Shown: in pieces, positions 57,139 through 64,000 of the stretch
Numbering within the stretch: position 1 is the stretch's first letter
Layout of the letters: the number at the start of each line of letters is the position of its first letter
Assembly: GCA_006384855.1 (NCBI GenBank)
Contig: VCJN01002346.1
Coordinates: 62,001 to 126,000, forward strand
Length of the DNA stretch: 64,000 nt
Source: Tetraselmis striata
Lineage: Eukaryota; Chlorophyta; Chlorodendrophyceae; Chlorodendrales; Chlorodendraceae
Direction of reading: 5' to 3'
Program-made: the position numbers and the translations under genes
Notes under the pieces: model-generated
Seen by the model: only the letters and a program-made list of their open reading frames with translations
What the model was told of the DNA's origin: nothing
The model's database searches: none

Positions 57139-57430
57139 CGAATGATGTTGGTAAAGTAAAGTAAAGTAAAGTTCGCCCCGGGACATCGGCCGAAGCCGCC
57201 CCAGCACTTGACCTCGTGCGCCAACTGCAGTCGTAGGTCTGGCATAGCCCATAGACCATTGCCTCATTCGAACCCCGAAGGGCTAATGCATCAACCGAGT
57301 TAACCCGGGCCTTCTGCTGCTAGCTCATGTAATTATATAGTTAACCCGGGACACGCCGGGCCGATAGTGCCGAAATACATCGGCCAGGAATCGAACCCTG
57401 TACCTCTCGCACACGAGAATGATGTTGGTA
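57139..57430. repeat. SINE-like unit with tRNA-like B-box, flanked by a 14 bp direct repeat
   Basis: GAATGATGTTGGTA occurs at about 57140-57153 and again at about 57417-57430. Inside, the minus strand has AGGGTTCGATTCCTGG at about 57377-57392, an exact GGTTCGATTCC B-box in a T-arm-like setting, next to a CTCTCGCACACGAGA hairpin. A TAAAG microsatellite (AAAGTAAAGTAAAGT) lies at about 57155-57172. No full tRNA cloverleaf can be folded by eye. Confidence 0.4.
57168..57315. repeat. Direct repeat, left copy (pairs with 63838-63985)
   Basis: Shares TTCGCCCCGGG, CGCCAACTGCAGTCGTAG, TTCGAACCCCGAAG and GCTAATGCATCAACC in the same order and orientation with 63838-63985, 6.67 kb away. This may be two members of a dispersed family or terminal repeats of one element. 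Confidence 0.75.
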
Positions 57431-57439
57431 CTGGCGGTA

Positions 57440-58060
57440 CCAATATTATAAGAATGTCTCACGACCCAAAACGACCGGGAAAAACTTTGCAGAGAAAAAT
57501 ACAGCAAAATTCCCTGCGACCGGCTGGTGGGTAACTTGACGAATTCGTACCGGAACCGCGGGCCCAGTTGCGTTTGAAATATGCCCGGAATCGTTTATTT
57601 TGCTTAGTCGGACACCGTTAAAACAATACAGATGTCGATACGATGTAGTGACGAGGACTGTATCGGTTCCGATACATCCCGTTAATAAACAAAGTCTGTG
57701 ACACAACGAAAAAGCTACTGACCTGAAACGACTGTGTGGGGCGGCGTAGAAGACCCTTCCGCACGGGCTTGAACGGTTACGGGGCGCTTGCCATGTTTGG
57801 ACTAGTGCTGCGGGGCCGTAAAGACCTCCACCCATACCGACATTTTTTCTTTCGTGACATCCGACGCATCCATATGCACGTCCGCCTCCACCGGCGCGCC
57901 GAGCCATACACCAGATATCGCCTCAATCATGTCTAGAGGTGCCAACAATGGGTGATGCTTGAGGCTGCCAAATAGCCAAGACTGCGGATAATGGGGCTTG
58001 GGTTGTATCAAACATGTTGTGTCAAACATGAAGCATGTTGTATCATGCATCGGTGACGAT
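57440..58060 (-). other. Possible remnant of an element ORF
   Basis: The minus-strand frame 58050-57802 reads HHPLLAPLDMIEAISGVWLG and VEADVHMDASDVTKEK. VHMDASD is reminiscent of the RNase H start in DIRS-like proteins, but the following residues do not match. Low support. Confidence 0.2.
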
Positions 58061-58239
58061 ACAATTAGAAGAAAAGATGGAGATTAATTTAGTGCATGGG
58101 CAAAACTGAGCATCGGTCGTCTGCGCCGCGAGGCGCCGGAAGGCAAGCACCGGACCGAATCACCGACGAAGATGCTCATTATGCTTACTACTAGTAGTTG
58201 GGCATTCCTCTTCCCTTCTCTACTTAGCAAGCGCGGTAC

Positions 58240-58500
58240 GGCACCGATATGGTGCTAGTATGTCCACGTGGCGTGCCCGTACCGCCCGAGGAGTTGCATC
58301 GACCCGGCAGCCCCTCGGGAATGTCATCGTCCGGCGGACCACACCCGTACGGCACCGGCACCCCACGCGCGGTTCCCGACGCAGCCATCCCGGGTGGTGC
58401 TGATCCCGCACATCGCTTCATCATGTGCTTAAAAGCACCAAGGGGAATATCTGTCTCCATCTTCCTTTGTCGCGTCGCACCCACCATGATGGGGTCACGC
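58240..58500. repeat. Segmental repeat, copy 1 (pairs with 59930-60185)
   Basis: Shares ATGTCCACGTGGCGT, CCGCC(T/C)GAGGAG, CCCCATCTTCCTTTGTCGCG-like and GCACCCACCATG with 59930-60185 in the same order, about 1.68 kb apart. Part of the 58-60 kb repeat block, probably non-coding element DNA. Confidence 0.75.
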
Positions 58501-58805
58501 CGCGACAAAGCTCGTGTCTTCGTGGCATGCGAGGTCTTTGGTGTACAAGCCTCTCAAAATCGATGCCCCTCGCCCAGCTCAAGGACTACATGTCTCGTTG
58601 GCCGGGAAGCCGTCAACGATCGTCCAGAGGGCACAGTGCGTGCGCCGCGTCGTCCTCGAGGCCGACAACTAGTGTCTCACACAGACAACCGTTTGTTTGA
58701 TTCGGAGGCGGGGGGGCGCTCTATCTTTACGCCTCGCGACATAAGAGCCGTTGCCCGGCACGCACCATCAAGCCGCCGTTGCACCGTGTGCTCAGTTCGC
58801 TTCCG

Positions 58806-59245
58806 CGATCTGGGCACGCAACTGGTCGGCGCCATCGGGCCGCCACTGCATAGTATGCCCTTGTTGCTTTCGTGGCCCGGGCACGCAGTTGGTCGGCGCC
58901 AACGGGCCGCCACTGCACCACGTGCCCCGGTCGCTTCCGTGGCCCGGGCACGCAGTTGGTTGGCGCCATCGGACCGCCGATGCACATTATGCCCGGTTGC
59001 TTTCGCGGGCTAAGCACGCAGTCGGTCGGCGCCAACGGGCCGCCACTGCACCATGTGGCCCGGTCGCTTCCGCGGCCCGCCGGGCACGCACTTGGTCGGC
59101 GCCATCGGACCGCCGCTGCACATTGTGCCCCGGTGGGTTTCGCAGCCCGGGCACACATCTGGTCGGCGCCATCGGGCCTTCGCTGCACAATGTGCCCCGG
59201 TTGCTTTCGCAGTTCCGGGCACGTAGCTAGTCGGCGCCATCGGTA
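58806..59245. repeat. 67 bp tandem array, about seven copies
   Basis: Units contain GGGCACGCAGTTGGTCGGCG, GCCATCGGGCCGCCACTGCA and TGCCCCGGTCGCTTTCG-like parts, repeating every 66-70 bp from about 58812 to 59240. Because the unit is not a multiple of three, the peptide changes frame from copy to copy; long open frames on both strands here reflect composition, not a gene. Confidence 0.85.
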
Positions 59246-59929
59246 CGTCGTTGCACGCTTGGCCCGGCGGGCTGCCGATGTTGCGGCCTTAGCCTCCGCG
59301 GAGCTTGCTATATAGACTACATCGTCGTCCGCTTCCTGCCCGGCCGCCCTTTGCACGCCCCGCCAGGCGACGGTAGCCAGCCGTTCTTCTCAGGGGCATT
59401 CGTTGCTTTCCCGCCTGGCCGCCGCCCTGCACTTGGCGCCCAAGATGTGTCTCGACATGTGCATGATTGCGCCCCTTCCCTCCCTTGAAGTGTTTACTTT
59501 CCGTAGTTTGGCTTTCCTCTTCCCTTGTCGACGTAGTAGGTGCTGTACGGCACCAATACGGTGCTAGTATGTCCAAGTGCACCGGGATAGCAGGCGGCGG
59601 CTATCATTACGATGGACACTGGAGGATTTGTATGGGGCGGCCCTAAAAAGCACGAGGAATGTCCACCAAAGAGAAATAGGGTAAGAGCAGGGTCGGGGAG
59701 GGGGATTACAAAAAATGAAAAAGCAAAATAAAGAAAGGACGCGGGTTATTTTGCCTGTTTGAGTAGGTACAAGATCTTCAGAGGACCACACGCTACTACG
59801 TGCAATGCCAATAGGCAGCAGACCGCCCTATATGCGGGTATGTGTGGTATGTCGGGCCGTAAGACAGTCGGCATGGGTAGCGTCAAAGACTACGCCGGAC
59901 CCAAGTTGCATGAAGTTTCAAATTTAAAA

Positions 59930-60185
59930 TTTTATGTCCACGTGGCGTTCCCATACCGCCTGAGGAGCTGCATCGACGACTCAGCAGCCCTCGGCAATTA
60001 CATAGTCCGGCGAAAGTGTCCGTAAACCCGTAGTACGGCACCACCCCGCGCGCGGATGGTTCCGGACGCATACATCCATCCCGGCAGGTAGCGCGGCTTC
60101 CGCATGCTGCTTCGTCGTGTGCTTAAAGCACATGGGGCTTGCCTGTCCCCATCTTCCTTTGTCGCGGCGCACCCACCATGCGGTC
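59930..60185. repeat. Segmental repeat, copy 2
   Basis: Second copy of 58240-58500, with small insertions and deletions. Followed by CTCCCTTGAAATGTCTGCG at about 60328, similar to the ends near 52840 and 59480, so this block probably derives from 3' regions of DIRS-like elements. Confidence 0.7.
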
Positions 60186-60399
60186 GCACCGCAAAAGCCA
60201 CACTCACCCTCCCCTCACTTCGTTCATTTTCGCGGGTCTCCCTCTTTTTGGTTTTTTCGCCCCTCCAAGCAAAAGCTTGTAATGAAGCCGAATCACCTTT
60301 TCGACATTGTGTCTGCTTCCCCTCCCTCTCCCTTGAAATGTCTGCGACGTAATGTACAACAAAATAACGTGTGATTCGAATCGAGTTATTTACTACGAA

Positions 60400-62560
60400 A
60401 TGCCACATACATATATCCTGACCCTTAAGGGCATTTCAGCTAGATTTGTTGTTTAAGCTGCCTAATACTCCCTCAGAACACGGGGGTTTACCGGATATCC
60501 GCAAAACAATAAGATGCCGAATCCGAAACAGTACTTGGCACGAGAATCAGTAGCGACTAGTACGGTCGCGCCTATCATTGGCGGCGCCACGTCGGTTCAT
60601 ATGCTCCATTCGACACCCCAGCCGCGGAGCCCTGACCGCGGGATGAGATTGGGCATCACACCACCCACGACTCTATCTCACAACAATCACCCCAACCAAA
60701 CATGTGAGACTGATTGACCATGCATGCAGAGGAGGAAAGTTCTGCATGTCTAAACATTCAACAGTAGCACAATAAGCAGGGGAGCTATCCCGATCGTACG
60801 GGTGCGCAACACTATCATGGCAAACATCGGCAGGCGAAGCAAAGCAAGCTGTACGGCCATACGCGCGGAGAGGGCAGCAACTTAGCAGCAGCCAACAGCT
60901 CGCATCAACCAGCAGCATGCGAACATGCGCGGCGCACCATGGCAGCCGTCAGCCGCAATAACACAGCCACGCGTAGTGCCCAAGAGATTATGCGACAGAA
61001 CTGACATCATAGCATTCATCCATCATCGCATACAACCATTATAGTATGGTAGGCTTCGGCCGGGAGGGCAAGTAGGGGTAAATAACACTTTCACACTGTA
61101 CTCAGGTGTTTTTTCTTCATAATTGTCTCTTGTGCAGGCACCTGTGGCAACGCAATAGCATTATGCATGGACGATGTCTGTTATACGTACGGGACGTCAC
61201 CAACATTGATGTATGACAACAACTATATATGCATTGCATCTTTGCATTGCTTTTGATAGTACTTTGTAGTACTTGTGCATGAAGCAGGAGAGAAAAAGAG
61301 GGGCGCTAAGAAAAAGGGGGTGGCACCTTAAACGAGAAATCAACGCGTCATGGCCTAATCCCAATACGGCACGAGACTATCTAATAGGGTTGTTTCATGC
61401 GGACATTCCTCTCAAGGGTTATTAGCCGTGTCATGAGTTACCTCACACGCACGAGAGCGTGCCACGTGTTTCATAATATCGCCTTTCAAACGGTGCTTTC
61501 ATACGGACATTGACCGGACACCCCACGTGTCATCCGTTATGGTGTCACGCGATCCCCGCAATGCGTACGCGGTGCCAAATGTTCATATTAAAGCATGTCA
61601 CCGCATGGGCAGACCTCTCGCAACTGCCTCCTCGCAAGAGGTGCTTGTCCACCTCGGTCGCCGCCCGCATGTGAAGAGGCGGCAAGCCTTTGTCGGGTTC
61701 GCCGCCCTTCTGCGAGTCGGCGAACGAGCTTAAGTTGCAGCTCATAGCTCTGCGCGGGCATATGGGGTTGCGGGCTACCGCCGGAAAGCGCCGAGCCGAG
61801 TCGACGACCCATCTGCATGGCGAGCCGGACACGCTGCGGGATAGCCCGCACAAGAAGGCGCGCCGAGCCCTTGCAGTTTGTTGCGCACTGCCGGACGCGA
61901 CAGTGGCGCGTGGGCTTGCATCGTTGCCATGGTCGCATGCCATAGTGGGCGGCAGGGGGAAAAACCCGACACCGGGGGGCGGAAATGTTGAATTTTCAAA
62001 ATTAGTCGCATTTCAGTGTATCCTATGACTGTCATGTATTTTAATAAATAAGATATTGGCATAAGTAAGATATTGCCATAGATTTACGGGTGTGATATAG
62101 ATACATAGTGATTTAGGGCCACTCGGATGTATATCATTGTTTTAGGATCTGCGGTTCTCATTAGAAAAGAACAAAACGTAGAGAGGGGGGCATTTCGGTC
62201 CATGGGGGGCAACATTGTTGTTGAACACCCAAACCGTACATAAGCTCCCGTAATGGCAGTATATATCTCATCCGAAAGGGCCAGCGGGATATCCTTGGCG
62301 ACCGCGCGTGTATATATACATATGGGAGTATCCAATGCTACATACAAAGCACAGATAATATATCCCAACATGCCACATAAGTGGACGACACGTACCGCAA
62401 CGGTATACGAGCAAGCTATGGCAGTGTGTGTGCTTCAATTTCTTGGGATAAGACTGCCACGACCAACATTAAGGAGCTGCCGTTGTCGCGCCTAGTTTCC
62501 GCCATTTATATACATGCATCATTAGCAGCGCCCCCAGCAGTCAAGGCGTGCATACAACAG
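60400..62560. other. Intergenic, no supported gene
   Basis: Frames at 61527-61943 on both strands overlap each other and have no motifs. AT-rich with short runs. No RNA gene recognised. Confidence 0.4.
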
Positions 62561-62854
62561 TAGTTGGTGGATACAATGGACGACGACTACCACTACCTCT
62601 GCATGCAACCATTCGACGCTGACCACCTCTTCTACGGAGTGCTTGTCACCCGCAACATGCTCACTTGCGCATCACCTGTGGAAGATGATGAGTACTACAC
62701 TCACCAATGGAAGGCCGTCAGCTGGTTCAACCCAACCCTTCGTGCTTACTACGCCGGCATTCACGATCGGGATGGCGATGTGGATGCCGGCCTGGCCGGG
62801 TCTTATCACACATTCTTACATGTTTGCCTTGATTGTTCAAGCCATGGCGAATAA
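62381..62854 (+). CDS. Two consecutive plus-strand frames, unrecognised, possibly element-derived
   Basis: The frame 62381-62563 (SWDKTATTNIKELPLSRLVS) ends in TAG and is followed directly, in the same frame, by 62564-62854 (MDDDYHYLCMQPFDADHLFY, QWKAVSWFNPTLRAYYAGIH). Composition is protein-like with many aromatic residues. A Lys/Ala-rich stretch (KQRTKATKAARAAKH) follows in another frame near 62895. This could be a decayed gene with a stop codon. No family recognised. Confidence 0.3.
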
Positions 62855-63566
62855 TGCCCCTTAACTCGTCAGCAAATCCGGAATGCTGTTGCCAAGCAGA
62901 GAACCAAAGCCACGAAGGCTGCTAGGGCTGCGAAGCACTAAGCAATACGATAGCGAGCTGGAGAAGGACAGCCATCTTGATGTGAACAGCCGCGCAGCGG
63001 GGCCACCCGCCAACAACCAACAACCTAAAAAAATGGAGGATCGTGAAGCTGGTCACTTCGTCTACTCCCATGAACAACACCCGCAGCCAACAAACGGCCA
63101 CGGGGAGCAGGCACCCGCTTTCCCACAATCCCCATGCGCATTGGTACCGTAGATTTATGGTCGCCGAGAGTAGATATACAATCGAGTACATGCGGTTGTA
63201 GTGATCAATAGCAAGTAGTATGTATGGCAGATTGCCAAGCAAGTGGCGGGGGGATCGGGGGTTTTATCATGTACCGTTTCATACATATTCAATTCCAATC
63301 GTTGCGCATTCCGAAGTGTCCCTCCTTTAGGTAGCGCAGCACCAGCAACATGCCCATAACCCCTTCCATGCTCCCCCTTGAGGCTGCAAAGCACCAACAA
63401 GACGCAAAAGGCACTCGAGGGCCACTTACACTTGGATAACAGACAAAAACAACATGGTTTGGGGACTCAAGCAGTCAAGTAAGGGGCCCAAATATTAGGG
63501 GGGGGCATCTAAAACAACTATATACTTCTGACTGACCTAGAAGATAAATAGGTACACAATATATAG

Positions 63567-63602
63567 TCATCGGGGCCTCGACGCGGGCGGAGGCCCCGAT
63601 GA
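63567..63602. terminator. Perfect 13 bp inverted repeat (hairpin)
   Basis: TCATCGGGGCCTC and GAGGCCCCGATGA are exact reverse complements separated by 10 bases (GACGCGGGCG). It stands out in AT-rich DNA with no gene next to it. Called a hairpin only; a terminator role is not shown. Confidence 0.5.
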
Positions 63603-63837
63603 CAAAATGCGTCAGTGGATAATGTCATCCCGGGCCGTCATATATAGCTTAGCAATAGCCATCGACGTGGCGCGCTCTTGTGCGAGTGGTATCCTATATG
63701 ACACGAGTAACCCATGGCAAGAATGGCCGTAGGAAATAACCCTTCGTGCACAGCACCACCAAATTACAAGTTCCATAACCGTCTTCTGTCATTCAAACCC
63801 ATGTTAAAAGTTCACCCCGTTAAGTTCGCCCATATTA

Positions 63838-63985
63838 AGTTCGCCCCGGGGCATGGATAGAAGCCGCCCCATCGCCAACACTTGACCGCTTGCGCCAACT
63901 GCAGTCGTAGATTTGGCATAGTCATTCGAACCCCGAAGAGCTAATGCATCAACCAAGAAAACCCGGGACACGGGCCCGGTTGATG
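63838..63985. repeat. Direct repeat, right copy (pairs with 57168-57315)
   Basis: Second copy of the 150 bp segment. It is preceded by short TTCACCCCGTTAAGTTCGCCC-like tandem words at about 63810-63840 and runs almost to the window edge. Confidence 0.75.
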
Positions 63986-64000
63986 TTGCTTTGAACCGAC

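Noticed and set aside
57370-57445. Complete tRNA gene
   Set aside because: A B-box and T-arm-like sequence are present but no acceptor stem or anticodon arm could be folded by eye; kept only as SINE-like.
58249-59356. Long frames on both strands in the 67 bp array
   Set aside because: The unit length is not a multiple of three and both strands are equally open, so this is composition rather than a repeat protein.
1-64000. CRISPR arrays or prokaryotic operons
   Set aside because: The tandem arrays lack repeat-spacer structure, and spliced genes with eukaryotic domains show this is nuclear DNA.

Overview
The window looks like nuclear DNA from a eukaryote, most likely a green alga. Genes have many short introns (mostly GT-AG, two GC-AG) and GC-rich exons. 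Introns often carry long poly-C/poly-G runs. There is an ARIADNE ligase with a C-terminal RanBP2-type finger, as in plants, a short TTTAGGG-type telomere motif, DIRS-like retrotransposons and a Polinton-like virus remnant. The lineage call is inference; no rRNA or organelle marker is present.

Host genes lie mainly in 1-18.4 kb and 35.5-38.7 kb. On the plus strand, 1-1155 is the C-terminal half of presenilin, with GLGD and PALP motifs. On the minus strand there is a complete SAC3/GANP (LENG8-like) gene (3890-6555), an RSG1/CPLANE2-like small GTPase (8793-9784), a large NLR-like gene (11827-18351) with the predicted order membrane anchor, HEPN, NACHT, LRR, and an 11-exon ARIADNE RBR ubiquitin ligase (35481-38709). 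A small three-helix membrane protein (56212-56680, minus) and an unrecognised disordered protein (54807-55559, plus) lie further right. Gene models for the SAC3, NLR, ARIADNE and small membrane genes were checked by intron phase at every junction.

Most of the rest is mobile-element debris. At 20.1-23.4 kb is a decayed Polinton-like virus fragment: a TVpol-type polymerase/superfamily 3 helicase broken by frameshifts, opposed by a zinc-ribbon protein gene across an intergenic region rich in GGTGGGAT repeats. At 23.7-24.8 kb is a DIRS-type RT/RNase H fragment, joined through a short telomere-like motif to a Ty1/copia gag-protease-preintegrase remnant (24.9-27.3 kb). A frameshifted LINE with an unusual C-terminus occupies 28.6-31.35 kb, and a BED-finger transposase-like gene 32.2-33.7 kb. 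A structurally full but decayed DIRS-like element (gag, RT, RNase H, tyrosine recombinase, flanking 250 bp repeats) spans 42.65-48.15 kb. Another DIRS-like copy lies at 50.8-52.8 kb, a LINE tail at 53.1-53.85 kb, and repeat-rich remnants at 57.1-64 kb.

The strongest candidate for a little-described system is the membrane-anchored HEPN-NACHT-LRR gene with repeated 114 nt LRR exons, which lies about 1.7 kb from the viral remnant. Clean tandem arrays (32 bp at 49.8 kb, 67 bp at 58.8 kb), homopolymer tracts in introns and GC-AG introns are secondary points.
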